IMG/VR virus record: IMGVR_UViG_3300048444_000123 | Location: 1-64,000 of that record | From: a virus | Reading direction: 5' to 3' (one strand) | Length of the DNA stretch: 64,000 bases | Shown here: in pieces, positions 41,773 to 51,202 of the stretch | Position numbering within the stretch: position 1 is the stretch's first letter | Layout: each line of letters begins with the position of its first letter | Translations under genes and position numbers: made by a program | Notes under the pieces: generated by a model | Seen by the model: only the letters and a program-made list of their open reading frames with translations | Databases searched by the model: none | What the model was told of the DNA's origin: nothing

Positions 41773-44085
41773 ATGGTTACAGGAAACGAGTCTATTAATG
41801 TTCAAAAAAGAAACGGTAGAGGATTAGAAAAATTAGATATTGATAAGATACACTCAATGGTAGAGTATGCCGTTGAAGATATAACAGGTGTATCTGCTTC
41901 GCAAGTTGAAATGAATAGTGGTTTGCAATTCTTTGATGGTATATCAACGGATGAAATACAACAAATATTAGTTAAGTCTGCTTCAGATTTGATTTCTTTA
42001 GAAAATCCTAATTACACATATGTTGCTGCTAGATTACTTTTATTTGGACTAAGAAAACAAGTTTTTAGAAAGTTGTGGGATCACCCACACCTTTACGATC
42101 ACACTAAAAAATTAGTTGGCATTGGATTATATGATGATGAAATACTAAAAAAATATGATCGTAAAGATTTTGATAGAATGGAAGGATGGATAAATCATGG
42201 CCGAGATTATGATTTTACCTATGCTGGATTAAGACAAGTTATAGACAAGTACTTAGTTCAGGATAGAAGTACAAATCAACTGTATGAAACACCACAGTTT
42301 ATGTACATGTTAATTTCAGCAACATTATTTGCCAACTATCCGATAAACACGAGGATGAGTTATGTTAAAAAATATTATGAAGCGATATCCACTTTTAGAA
42401 TCAATATACCGACGCCTGTTATGGCTGGTGTCAGGACTCCTTTACGTCAGTATGCTAGCTGTGTTTTGGTTGATACTGACGATACTTTATCTAGTATCTT
42501 CAGCTCTGATATGGCTATTGGAAGATATGTCGCTCAAAGAGCAGGAATCGGAATCAATGCTGGAAGAATACGAGGCATCAATGCTAGGATCAGAGGCGGA
42601 GAGGTACAACATACTGGAGTTATACCGTTCCTTAAAAAGTTTGAGGCGACAGTTAAATGTTGCACTCAAAACGGAGTAAGAGGTGGTTCTGCTACAGTAC
42701 ACTTTCCTATTTGGCACCAAGAAATAGAAGATATATTTGTTCTTAAAAACAATAAAGGTAGTGAAGATAACAGAGTTAGAAAATTAGATTACTCAATACA
42801 GTTATCAAAATTATTTTATGAAAGATTTATTGAAGACGCAGATATAACTTTATTTTCACCACATGAAGTACCAGAGTTATATGAGGCATGGGGAACACCT
42901 GAATTTGATGATCTGTATTTAAAGGCAGAAAGAAAAACAAGTGTAACTAAAAAGAAAATAAATGCTCAAACATTGTTTATGGACATGTTAAAAGAAAGAG
43001 CAGAAACAGGCCGTATCTATATTATGAATATTGATCACTGTAATTCTCATTCTAGTTTTAAAGATAGAGTTTACATGTCAAATCTATGCCAAGAGATTAC
43101 ATTACCAACAACACCTATTCAACACATAGATGGTGATGGTGAAATTGCATTGTGTATATTATCAGCAATCAATGTAGGTAAGATAAACAAGAGAGACGAA
43201 TTAGAAAATCTTTGTGATTTGGCAGTTAGAGGATTAGATGAAATTATAGATCATCAACAATATCCTATCAAGGCCGCAGAAATATCTACAAAGGCAAGAA
43301 GAAGTTTAGGTATTGGGTATATTGGTCTTGCACATTATCTTGCTAAAAAAGGTTACAAGTATGATCAGAAACTTGCATGGAAACAAGTTGATAAACTAAC
43401 TGAGGCATTTCAGTATTATCTATTAAGTGCTTCAAATGAACTTGCAAAAGAAAAAGGTCAGTGTGATTATTTTCATAGAACAAAATACAGTGATGGTATT
43501 TTACCTATTGATACATACAAAAAAGATGTTGATGAGATTGTTCAAAGAGAATTGTCTTATGATTGGGAATATTTAAGAAAAGAAATAAAAGAACATGGAT
43601 TAAGAAATTCAACACTATCGGCACAAATGCCAAGTGAGTCTTCATCTGTTGTATCAAATGAAACAAATGGTATTGAACCACCAAGAGATTATCTAAGTGT
43701 TAAGAAGTCTAAGAAAGGTCCTTTAAAACAGATAGTACCAGAATATAATAAATTAAAAAAATATTATACATTACTTTGGGACATGAAAGGGAATGAAGGA
43801 TATATAAATATAGTTGCAGTAATGCAAAAATATTTTGATCAGGCAATCAGTGGTAACTGGTCATACAATCCTGAAAATTATGAAGATGGTCAAGTGCCTG
43901 TATCAGTAATGGCACAAGACTTATTACAAACTTATAAACTTGGTTGGAAAACCTCGTATTATCAAAACACATATGATAGTAAGAGAGAAGAAGAAGAACC
44001 GGCACATAACATTGGTTGGAAAGATGAACAACCAGAAACAAAAGAAGAGGACGATCCAGAAAACTGTGATTCGTGTACAATTTAA
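41773..44085 (+). CDS. nrdA: Class I ribonucleotide reductase alpha subunit
   Basis: A 770-aa NrdA (754 in T4). It has the N-terminal ATP-cone (VQKRNGRGLEKLDIDKIHSMVE), substrate-site PTPVMAGVRTPLRQYASCVLVD with the first redox Cys, FNTNE-type SNLCQEITLPT region, and the C-terminal redox tail C-D-S-C-T-I that shuttles electrons. It reduces ribonucleoside diphosphates with NrdB. The redox tail would accept electrons from a thioredoxin or glutaredoxin such as the one encoded at 55584. AGAGAGGGA precedes the ATG; the stop overlaps the nrdB ATG by one base. Confidence 0.95.
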   Translation: MVTGNESINVQKRNGRGLEKLDIDKIHSMVEYAVEDITGVSASQVEMNSGLQFFDGISTDEIQQILVKSASDLISLENPNYTYVAARLLLFGLRKQVFRKLWDHPHLYDHTKKLVGIGLYDDEILKKYDRKDFDRMEGWINHGRDYDFTYAGLRQVIDKYLVQDRSTNQLYETPQFMYMLISATLFANYPINTRMSYVKKYYEAISTFRINIPTPVMAGVRTPLRQYASCVLVDTDDTLSSIFSSDMAIGRYVAQRAGIGINAGRIRGINARIRGGEVQHTGVIPFLKKFEATVKCCTQNGVRGGSATVHFPIWHQEIEDIFVLKNNKGSEDNRVRKLDYSIQLSKLFYERFIEDADITLFSPHEVPELYEAWGTPEFDDLYLKAERKTSVTKKKINAQTLFMDMLKERAETGRIYIMNIDHCNSHSSFKDRVYMSNLCQEITLPTTPIQHIDGDGEIALCILSAINVGKINKRDELENLCDLAVRGLDEIIDHQQYPIKAAEISTKARRSLGIGYIGLAHYLAKKGYKYDQKLAWKQVDKLTEAFQYYLLSASNELAKEKGQCDYFHRTKYSDGILPIDTYKKDVDEIVQRELSYDWEYLRKEIKEHGLRNSTLSAQMPSESSSVVSNETNGIEPPRDYLSVKKSKKGPLKQIVPEYNKLKKYYTLLWDMKGNEGYINIVAVMQKYFDQAISGNWSYNPENYEDGQVPVSVMAQDLLQTYKLGWKTSYYQNTYDSKREEEEPAHNIGWKDEQPETKEEDDPENCDSCTI

Positions 44086-45191
44086 TGAAAACTGTATTTA
44101 ACAAAGACAAGAAATTAAACACATTAAAACAACCAATGTTTTTCGGTGATGATTTGGCAGTTCAAAGATACGATAGTTTCAAGTATCCTGCTTTTGATAG
44201 ATTGGCACAACAACAATTAGGGTTCTTCTGGAGACCTGAAGAAGTATCTTTACAGAAAGATAGAAACGACTATGCTCAATTGTCAGAATCACAAAAGTTT
44301 ATATTTACTTCAAATCTTAAATATCAAACAATGTTAGATTCTGTACAAGGTAGAGGGCCATGTATTGCGTTTTTACCCTTTGTATCTTTGCCAGAATTAG
44401 AAGGTGCTATAGTTGCGTGGGACTTCATGGAGACCATTCATAGCCGTTCATACACTTACATTATCAAAAATCTGTACTCCGACCCCTCGGAAGTATTTGA
44501 CACGATTATAGAAGACGAGAAGATTGAGAAACGTGCAAAATCTGTCACTGAAGCATATGATAGATTAATTGCTATAGGTTACAAGTATAAGTTGAATCCT
44601 AAGTCAGTTGATGAATATGAATTAAAGAAGGCATTATGGCTTGCTTTAGTAAGTGTAAACATACTTGAAGGATTAAGATTCTATGTATCGTTTGCTTGTT
44701 CATTTGCATTTGGTGAATTAAAACTTATGGAAGGTTCTGCTAAGATATTATCTTTGATTGCTAGAGACGAAAGTCAACACCTTGCAATGTCACAAAATAT
44801 AATTAACAATTATAGAAATAAAGAAAATGACAAAGTAATGAACAAGGTAATAAAAGATTGTGAAGAAATGGTTTATAAATTATATGATGACGCAGTACAA
44901 GAAGAAAAACGTTGGGCAACTTATTTGTTTCAAAAAGGTTCTATGATAGGATTATCAGATAAATTATTACATCAATATGTTGAGTACACAGCAAATAGAA
45001 GAATGAGATTTATTGGATTAACACCTAAATATGAACAATCAACAAACAACAACCCACTACCATGGACACAACATTGGTTTAATAGTCGATCATTGCAAAA
45101 TGCTCCACAAGAAACTGAAATAGAAAGTTATGTTATTGGTGGTGTAAAACAAGATGTTAAAAAAGATCAATTCAAAAAGTTTAAACTATAA
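44085..45191 (+). CDS. nrdB: Class I ribonucleotide reductase beta subunit
   Basis: A 368-aa NrdB with diiron and radical machinery: FWRPEEVSLQKDRNDY, WDFMETIHSRSYTYI (E and H ligands, radical-region Tyr), and IARDESQHLAMSQ (E and H ligands). The frame is open from 44073, but the ATG at 44085 overlapping the nrdA stop (TAATG) is the natural coupled start, giving MKTVFNKDKK. It carries the tyrosyl radical used by NrdA. It overlaps the next small gene by one base. Confidence 0.95.
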   Translation: MKTVFNKDKKLNTLKQPMFFGDDLAVQRYDSFKYPAFDRLAQQQLGFFWRPEEVSLQKDRNDYAQLSESQKFIFTSNLKYQTMLDSVQGRGPCIAFLPFVSLPELEGAIVAWDFMETIHSRSYTYIIKNLYSDPSEVFDTIIEDEKIEKRAKSVTEAYDRLIAIGYKYKLNPKSVDEYELKKALWLALVSVNILEGLRFYVSFACSFAFGELKLMEGSAKILSLIARDESQHLAMSQNIINNYRNKENDKVMNKVIKDCEEMVYKLYDDAVQEEKRWATYLFQKGSMIGLSDKLLHQYVEYTANRRMRFIGLTPKYEQSTNNNPLPWTQHWFNSRSLQNAPQETEIESYVIGGVKQDVKKDQFKKFKL

Positions 45192-45391
45192 TGATTAAAA
45201 TTAAAAAAAATAAAGATAAAACAAATATAGCAGATTTAGAATGTCCTGAATGTGAGGAAGAATATTCTATCAAATGGTATGACGAAGAATTAGAACCTAC
45301 AACATGCCCATTTTGCGGTGCTGAGTCGTTAATTGAAGAAGAGGATGCTTATTTTGAACAAGACAAAGACGACATTTCAGATTGGAATTGA
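45191..45391 (+). CDS. Small zinc-ribbon protein
   Basis: A 66-aa acidic protein with two Cys pairs, LECPECEEEY and TCPFCGAE, 26 residues apart, that fit one zinc ribbon. The basic N-terminus (MIKIKKNKDK) may help nucleic acid or protein binding. It overlaps nrdB by one base and the RuvC-like gene by 47 nt. Similar small zinc proteins follow nrd genes in marine phages. Function unknown. Confidence 0.7.
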   Translation: MIKIKKNKDKTNIADLECPECEEEYSIKWYDEELEPTTCPFCGAESLIEEEDAYFEQDKDDISDWN

Positions 45392-45917
45392 TTATAGTTT
45401 AACAAGTCCTGCTATTTGTGTATGCAAGGGTAAGTTTGATTTTAAAAACTGTAATATATATTATTTAACAAACGTAAAAAAATATGAAGGCAATTTTTAT
45501 AATGGACAAATAAATGGTAGACTTCATTTACCCTATACCACCGAAACACAAAGACACGATCAAATTTCCGATTGGGCGATTGATATTATTAACGGCCATA
45601 CTAACAATATTTTTATAGAAGGATATAGTTATGGTAGTAAAGGACTTGTATTCAATCTAGCAGAGAATATGGGTACTTTAAAACATAAACTATATAAACT
45701 AAACAAAACATTTGAAAGTATTGTTCCAGGTAGAGTTAAAAAGATTGCCACAGGAAAAGGAAATGCAGATAAACTTAAAATGTATTTGCAGTTTAAATCA
45801 GATACAGGTATTGACTTGATGAAAGAGTTTGATCAAACAAAACTAAATAATCCAGTTACAGATGTAATAGACGCTTACTATATAGCAAAGGCAGGATATG
45901 AAAATAATACAGTTTGA
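45345..45917 (+). CDS. RuvC-like RNase H-fold nuclease
   Basis: About 190 aa with the RNase H/RuvC pattern: first strand QIGIDYSLTSPAICV with Asp, IFIEGYSYGS with Glu, and a C-terminal DVIDAYYIA with acidic pair, plus the GKGNADK segment. It fits Holliday-junction resolvase-like phage proteins and could cut branched DNA before packaging in place of T4 endonuclease VII; inference. The start is unclear: the frame overlaps the zinc-ribbon gene, TTG 45333 and ATG 45345 are possible, and neither has a good ribosome site. Confidence 0.7.
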   Translation: MLILNKTKTTFQIGIDYSLTSPAICVCKGKFDFKNCNIYYLTNVKKYEGNFYNGQINGRLHLPYTTETQRHDQISDWAIDIINGHTNNIFIEGYSYGSKGLVFNLAENMGTLKHKLYKLNKTFESIVPGRVKKIATGKGNADKLKMYLQFKSDTGIDLMKEFDQTKLNNPVTDVIDAYYIAKAGYENNTV

Positions 45918-46878
45918 TAAATCAAAAGCACCAACAGCCGTTTTAGACGCAATAAAATCAGAGCATGAAATTATTAACCTATCAAATGTTAGTAAGTTTG
46001 ATTATACACATTTTTATGAAATGAAAAATGCAGATTTCTTTATTAACAATGGAACATTTGGAAGTACTCACCCTAAAAGAGAATGGAAACCAAATGCAGA
46101 TAATCATAAACTAGCAGTTGGCAATCATAGAAACGATCTTGTTAATATGTTTGCACATCACTATGGTAAACCAATTATTCACTTTGAAAGTGCTACACTT
46201 AGTAGAATTAAATGTAACTATATCAATAGATTTTACAAAAAAATATCACCAAGATTTTACAGAATGGGTTTAAATCATTGGGTGTTTAGTCATACTAAAT
46301 GGTGCAAACCTATTAAAGGTAGATTAGAAAAAGTTTTAAAGTATATAGAAGACGAGAATACGATTGAGTTTCAAAATGTATTTAATCATAAATGGAAAAA
46401 CAATAAAGACGGATATATTTTAATTCTACCTGGATTAGAAGATGATCCTACTAGTTCAATTCCCGTAGATAAATTTGTTGAACAATCAGTAAAAACACTT
46501 AAACAAATTACAAAAAGAAAAATAGTAGTTAAATCACATCCTCATAGTAAGTTGACTTATGACAATTTAGATGTTGAAGTATTAACTGGTGACAGTAGAA
46601 TTGTTGATCTTAAAAAACAAGTTTATTGTGCTGTACTAGATAGTAGTACTAGTATATTTGAACTAACAGAATTAGGTATTCCTGCTATCACAACAAAACA
46701 TAGTTTTGGAATGTTATTAGGTAATACAGATTTAACAAAGGTAGAGAACCTACACTATGCAAATAGTGATGATGTTTTAAAATGGTATGAACGTATGGCT
46801 TCAACTGAATTTACTATATCAGAATATGAAGATAAAGATTTTATTTTTGCTAGAATGAAGGAGTTATTAAATGAGTAA
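45898..46878 (+). CDS. Glycosyltransferase/capsule-biosynthesis-like protein (island gene 1)
   Basis: A 326-aa protein. The C-terminal half looks like the donor-binding half of a GT-B or CDP-glycerol-transferase-like protein: YILILPGLEDDP, KRKIVVKSHPHSK, VYCAVLDSSTSIFELTELGIPAITTKH. It resembles in layout the proteins at 48771 and 49618, all ending in a helix where an (S/N)-Q/E-F-T-I motif recurs (STEFTISEYED here). It starts the glycan island, overlapping the RuvC-like gene by 20 nt. Sugar donor and acceptor unknown. Confidence 0.62.
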   Translation: MKIIQFDKSKAPTAVLDAIKSEHEIINLSNVSKFDYTHFYEMKNADFFINNGTFGSTHPKREWKPNADNHKLAVGNHRNDLVNMFAHHYGKPIIHFESATLSRIKCNYINRFYKKISPRFYRMGLNHWVFSHTKWCKPIKGRLEKVLKYIEDENTIEFQNVFNHKWKNNKDGYILILPGLEDDPTSSIPVDKFVEQSVKTLKQITKRKIVVKSHPHSKLTYDNLDVEVLTGDSRIVDLKKQVYCAVLDSSTSIFELTELGIPAITTKHSFGMLLGNTDLTKVENLHYANSDDVLKWYERMASTEFTISEYEDKDFIFARMKELLNE

Positions 46879-47428
46879 TATAAAGGGATTACCTAAACAC
46901 TTAGGTGGGCATGGTAATGTAACACATATAGATTCTGGTTTATTGCAATTTGCAAAAGATGAATTGAAATGTAAAACAATGTTAGATATAGGATGTGGAC
47001 CAGGTGGTATGGTGCATGAGGCAAACAGATTAGGATTAAATGCAAAAGGTGTTGATGGTGATTTTATAACTACAAGAGAAAAATCAGAATTGTTTATAAT
47101 ACACGATTTCACAAAAGGTAAATTAAACTTAGATGAAAAATATGATTTGATCTGGTGTTGTGAGTTTGTTGAACATGTTGAAAAACAATATGAAGACAAT
47201 TGGATGAGTTTAATGCAAAAGGGAAAATATATATTTGTTACTTATTCAGAACCAGGTAAACCAGGACATCATCATGTTAATTGTGAACCATTAGAGTATT
47301 GGATAAAACTATACGAAAAATATGGATTTAAATATAGAGAAGATTTAACAAAACAATCTAAAGAATTATCTACAATGAAAAGAGAATTTTGGAAAGATAC
47401 AGGATTAGTATTTGAAAATGTCAGTTAA
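46871..47428 (+). CDS. SAM-dependent methyltransferase (island gene 2)
   Basis: A 185-aa class I methyltransferase: motif I TMLDIGCGPGGMVHEA (~36-51), acidic GVDGDF after the second strand and YDLIWCCEFVEHVE as motif IV, the layout of Methyltransf_11-like small-molecule or sugar methylases. The HHHVNCEPLEYW segment may contribute to the active site. In a glycan cluster it may methylate a sugar. It overlaps both neighbours. Confidence 0.78.
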   Translation: MSNIKGLPKHLGGHGNVTHIDSGLLQFAKDELKCKTMLDIGCGPGGMVHEANRLGLNAKGVDGDFITTREKSELFIIHDFTKGKLNLDEKYDLIWCCEFVEHVEKQYEDNWMSLMQKGKYIFVTYSEPGKPGHHHVNCEPLEYWIKLYEKYGFKYREDLTKQSKELSTMKREFWKDTGLVFENVS

Positions 47429-48113
47429 ATTAGTTACAACATACAACGACACATTATATAAAGATTATGCTTTTAGATTTTTTCAAACCTATAATTGGAA
47501 GTTTGAATTAAAACATTATAATGAAGATAGAAATATGTATGATATTATTCCTGATTGTAAAAAGTTTGTTGAAAGGAATAAACATAGAAATGGACAATCA
47601 TCATATAAAGAAAAAAATACAACCTTTATAAAAGATGGTGTAAGATTTTGTTATAAAGTTTACGCCTATACACATGAAATATTACAGGCAAGTAATGGTG
47701 TTGATGGTATCATAGGTATTGATGTTGATAGTGTATTCTATAAATCAATCGATGAAGACTGGATATTTGAAAACATACACAGAGACGATTGTATGATAAC
47801 TTATTTAGGAAGACCTAATTACAGTGAGACTGGTTTTTTATATTTTAATATGAAACATCCTGAAATTAAAAACTATGCCAAAGAAATGAAACGAATGTAT
47901 GATGAAGATTTAATATATAATCTACCTGAATACCATGATAGTTATATTTGGGATCATGTAAGAAAACAATTTGAAAGTAAAGGTGTTAAAAACTATAATA
48001 TAGGTGATGGTAAAGGTGGACATATTCAAGCAAGATCAATACTAGGTTCTATATACGATCACACAAAAGGTCCTAGAAAACTAAAAGGTAGAAGTCCAGA
48101 GGCAAGAGCATGA
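47412..48113 (+). CDS. GT-A-like glycosyltransferase (island gene 3)
   Basis: A 233-aa protein with a D-x-D motif in GIIGIDVDSVFYKSID (~100-108), which in GT-A enzymes binds the metal-nucleotide sugar. The N-terminus VKLVTTYNDTLYKDYAFRFF and later FLYFNMKHPEIKNY are consistent with that fold. The last ~30 residues (KGPRKLKGRSPEARA) are basic and likely disordered. It overlaps the methyltransferase and the next GT by 4-17 nt. Confidence 0.65.
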   Translation: MKMSVKLVTTYNDTLYKDYAFRFFQTYNWKFELKHYNEDRNMYDIIPDCKKFVERNKHRNGQSSYKEKNTTFIKDGVRFCYKVYAYTHEILQASNGVDGIIGIDVDSVFYKSIDEDWIFENIHRDDCMITYLGRPNYSETGFLYFNMKHPEIKNYAKEMKRMYDEDLIYNLPEYHDSYIWDHVRKQFESKGVKNYNIGDGKGGHIQARSILGSIYDHTKGPRKLKGRSPEARA

Positions 48114-48808
48114 TAAACATTTTTATAGGAATGGATACTAAAGAGAAAGTCGCATATAATGTTTTAAGTTATAGTATAATAAAACATAGTACTAAACCTG
48201 TTTCGATAACACCTATCTATTTACCTAATATTAAAGATGACTTTGTAAGAGAAAGAGGTAACCTTTCATCAACAGAATTTAGTTTTAGTAGATTTATAAT
48301 ACCACACCTTATGAACTATCAAGGATGGGCATTGTTTATGGATTGTGATATGTTAACGTTTTCTGATATAAATGAGTTATGGAGAATGAGAGACGACAAA
48401 TATGCCATACAAGTTTGTAAACATGATTATACACCTAAACATAAAACAAAGTTTTTAGGGCAAACACAAACAGCATATCCTAAAAAGAACTGGTCTAGTT
48501 TTATGTTAATGAATTGCAGAAAATGTACATCACTAACACCCAACTATGTAAATAGAGCAAGTGGTTTAGAACTACATCAATTTAAATGGTTAGAAAACGA
48601 TAATCTAATAGGTGACTTACCATTAGAATGGAATTGGTTAGTAGGTGAATATGATTTTAATCCCGATGCCAAGAATGTTCATTACACTTTAGGTGGTCCT
48701 TGGTTTAAAGAATACGAGACATGTGAATATTCTTATGATTGGTTTGAAACAGAAAAAGAATGTAATAATTATGATAGTAGGATTTGGAACAAGAAAAGTA
48801 ACGGATGA
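48110..48808 (+). CDS. GT8-like glycosyltransferase (island gene 4)
   Basis: A 232-aa GT-A protein: IFIGMDTKEKVAYNVL at the start, the D-x-D in LFMDCDMLTFSDINELW (~80-96) and the SSFMLMNCRKC acceptor-side strand, as in family 8 and related transferases. Aromatic residues are common near the C-terminus (GGPWFKEYETCEYSYDWF). It overlaps the next gene by 38 nt if that gene starts at 48771. Confidence 0.72.
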   Translation: MINIFIGMDTKEKVAYNVLSYSIIKHSTKPVSITPIYLPNIKDDFVRERGNLSSTEFSFSRFIIPHLMNYQGWALFMDCDMLTFSDINELWRMRDDKYAIQVCKHDYTPKHKTKFLGQTQTAYPKKNWSSFMLMNCRKCTSLTPNYVNRASGLELHQFKWLENDNLIGDLPLEWNWLVGEYDFNPDAKNVHYTLGGPWFKEYETCEYSYDWFETEKECNNYDSRIWNKKSNG

Positions 48809-49634
48809 AGTAATAAAACCTTTTGTTGAGAATGAAGGTGGAATATTTTATAAGTCCTCTACAACAATGGTTGATAAGTTTGATCAGGCAACCTGGCCTA
48901 AGTTTAACACCTCATCTTTTAAATTAAATAAACCAGATGTTGCTGTGTTTGGTATACTAAGAGGTACCGAAAGAAAACTTTATGATTGTAAAAGATTAGG
49001 ATTAAACTACTACTACTTTGATCATGCTTATTTCTTTAGTGGACATAAACCACATGAATATACAAATTTTAGAGGATACAGAATAACAAAGAATGGTGAG
49101 GCACAGACAAAGATATTAAAACTTACATTGCCTGATATACACAGAATACAAAAGTATAAACAACCACACTTAAAAGAACATATTGAATTTACTGATAGTG
49201 TTCCTGGTAATAAGATAGTAATAATACCACCAACTGAAGCAGTTGCTAGATTTTATAAACTTGATGTAAACAATTGGATAGATGATAAAATAAAAGAAGT
49301 TAGAAAATACACAGATAAACAGTTTATTATAAGACTAAAAACATCAACACATCCTTTAGAAGAAGATTTGCAAAGGGCATTTGCAGTTGTAACATATCAA
49401 TCAACAGTAGGTATAAAATCAGTTATGAGAGGTATTAGAACTATTTGTGATGACGTTTCAATGTGTAAACCTGTATCTATCAAAATAGAGAATATAGAGA
49501 AAGACTATATAAGAGATAGGGACAAAGAACAGGCATGGATTGATAGTTTATTAGCAAGTCAATTTACAATGCAAGAAATAACAAATGGTATTGCCAAACA
49601 AGCAATAGATAGATTATATGATTATAACACATGA
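48771..49634 (+). CDS. Glycosyltransferase-like protein (island gene 5)
   Basis: The frame is open from 48693, but MIVGFGTRKVTDEVIKP at ATG 48771 is the natural N-terminus (287 aa). Features: YYFDHAYFFSGHK, IVIIPPTEAVARFY, KQFIIRLKTSTHPLEEDL and FAVVTYQSTVGIKSVMRGIRTIC, matching the donor half of CDP-glycerol/polysialyltransferase-like proteins. The terminal ASQFTMQEITNGIAKQAI is shared with island gene 6. It looks like a diverged tandem duplicate of that gene. Overlaps both neighbours. Confidence 0.6.
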   Translation: MIVGFGTRKVTDEVIKPFVENEGGIFYKSSTTMVDKFDQATWPKFNTSSFKLNKPDVAVFGILRGTERKLYDCKRLGLNYYYFDHAYFFSGHKPHEYTNFRGYRITKNGEAQTKILKLTLPDIHRIQKYKQPHLKEHIEFTDSVPGNKIVIIPPTEAVARFYKLDVNNWIDDKIKEVRKYTDKQFIIRLKTSTHPLEEDLQRAFAVVTYQSTVGIKSVMRGIRTICDDVSMCKPVSIKIENIEKDYIRDRDKEQAWIDSLLASQFTMQEITNGIAKQAIDRLYDYNT

Positions 49635-50430
49635 TATACCTTGGAATGAATGTTTATCCAAACAGTTATTTCCAGCAATAAAAAAAGGTTGGAAAGACGA
49701 GAACGCACCTATACATTTTTTTTGGGGATTAGGTGGACAAAATGTTAAAGGTATTAGGGAGTGTGTAGAGAAAAAAGAACAGTGGTATTATGTTGATGTC
49801 GGATACTTCACACAACAAATAACAAGATATCCTACTCCTAAAATACATGATTACGATAAAACATATTTCAGAATAGTAAAAGGTGGTTTACACACAATTA
49901 GAGGCAGACAAGGTAATGGTGCCAGAGTTACTGAATTAGAAAGAAAAGGAATAGATGTAAAATTTAAAGGTTGGAATACACACGATTGCAACCATATATT
50001 GTTATGTCCTTCTTCTCCTACAGTTACCTATCACATAAATGGTATTACACAGGAAGAATGGATACAACGAGTAACAGATGAAATTCAAAAACATACTGAT
50101 ATGAAAATTGTTGTAAGACAAAAACCAAGACCTAATAATTCTGAATGGGGAACAGATATAAAAGATAAGTTAGGTATGACTCATTGTATAGTTACAAATA
50201 TGAGTCTGGCTGCAATAGATGGTATTATGAATAGAGTACCTGTAATATGCCATCAAAATAACGTTGCAGGTTTTGTGAGTGGTAGAAGTTTGAAACATAT
50301 TAAAAAACCTATGAGACCTGGAAGAAAAACAGTTGAGTCATGGATTAAAATGGTTGTAGAAAACCAATTTACAATAGATGAGATAGAGAGGGGACTTGCT
50401 TGCAAGATTTTAAAACAACAAGATGTATAA
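49618..50430 (+). CDS. Glycosyltransferase-like protein (island gene 6)
   Basis: A 270-aa paralogue of gene 5: WYYVDVGYFTQ, HILLCPSSPTVTYHING, MKIVVRQKPRPNNSEWG, HCIVTNMSLAAIDGIMNRVPVIC, and the end VENQFTIDEIERGLACKIL. The conserved middle His, Arg and Ser/Thr positions fit a sugar-phosphate or glycosyl transferase. Substrate unknown. Overlaps genes 5 and 7. Confidence 0.6.
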   Translation: MIITHDIPWNECLSKQLFPAIKKGWKDENAPIHFFWGLGGQNVKGIRECVEKKEQWYYVDVGYFTQQITRYPTPKIHDYDKTYFRIVKGGLHTIRGRQGNGARVTELERKGIDVKFKGWNTHDCNHILLCPSSPTVTYHINGITQEEWIQRVTDEIQKHTDMKIVVRQKPRPNNSEWGTDIKDKLGMTHCIVTNMSLAAIDGIMNRVPVICHQNNVAGFVSGRSLKHIKKPMRPGRKTVESWIKMVVENQFTIDEIERGLACKILKQQDV

Positions 50431-51109
50431 TGTAATATGTGTTTATACTGGCACAAAGTATAATGTAAAATTTGTAAATATATTATATAATATGGTTGAG
50501 AGAAATCTATCAAAACCATTTAACTTCTATTGCCTAACAGATAATCAAGGACAGAAATTCAATTCAAATATAAAGTTATTAGATGTGCCACAACCTGTTT
50601 TAAGAACATGGTGGAATAAAATGCATTTGTTTAACCCAGCATTAAACATAGAGGGTAATATTTTATATGTAGATTTAGATGTAGTTATAACTGGTAGTTT
50701 AGATGAGTTTTTTACAGACTACAAAGATGAGGATTTTTGTGTGATAAGAGACTTTGGACAACCAGATGCTATATTCAACTCTAGCGTGTTAAGATATAAT
50801 ATAAAACATCACAAACATATTTGGCATACTTACATCGCAGATAAGATGAGATACCGAGGACACCATGGTGATCAGACAGTTATTACAGAAATAATGAAAG
50901 ATAAACCAGAAACAAAGATCATGCCAGACGCATGGACATATTCATTTAAATGGCAAGAACGTGGTAAAATAGGTTCATATATGAAAGATGATCCTAATGC
51001 ACACCCATGTAAACCTGGTTCGAAGATATGCGTATTTCATGGCAATCCCAATCCCGATGAGGCAATGAAGAATCGCAGTGGAAAATGGATAGAATCACAC
51101 TGGTTCTAG
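50423..51109 (+). CDS. GT-A glycosyltransferase (island gene 7)
   Basis: A 228-aa protein with the D-x-D in NILYVDLDVVITGSLDEFF (~77-95), the N-terminal YNVICVYTGTKYNVKFVNIL strand and a H-x-G-D in RGHHGDQTVI. C-terminal ICVFHGNPNPDEA also is typical of GT8-like enzymes. It ends the glycan island. Possible products are a capsid-fibre glycan, a phage-DNA sugar or a modified host surface; the sequence does not decide. Confidence 0.72.
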   Translation: MYNVICVYTGTKYNVKFVNILYNMVERNLSKPFNFYCLTDNQGQKFNSNIKLLDVPQPVLRTWWNKMHLFNPALNIEGNILYVDLDVVITGSLDEFFTDYKDEDFCVIRDFGQPDAIFNSSVLRYNIKHHKHIWHTYIADKMRYRGHHGDQTVITEIMKDKPETKIMPDAWTYSFKWQERGKIGSYMKDDPNAHPCKPGSKICVFHGNPNPDEAMKNRSGKWIESHWF

Positions 51110-51165
51110 CAAATGTTCACGTTTTGTTCTCATTAAAACCCAATAAAATCAACGTTTTTTAGTGC

Positions 51166-51194
51166 TTGACTTTTAAGCCTTTTTCCTGTATAGT
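51166..51194 (+). promoter_or_regulatory. Sigma70-like promoter for the prepilin gene
   Basis: TTGACT at 51166-51171 and TATAGT at 51189-51194, 17 bp spacing. Upstream (51114-51154) lies an element that also precedes the CobT-like gene. Confidence 0.75.
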
Positions 51195-51202
51195 ATGTGT
51201 AT

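Noticed and set aside
42362-42679. 105-aa + strand frame inside nrdA
   Set aside because: It lies in another frame of a conserved region of nrdA whose own reading frame is intact; no ribosome site or family match.
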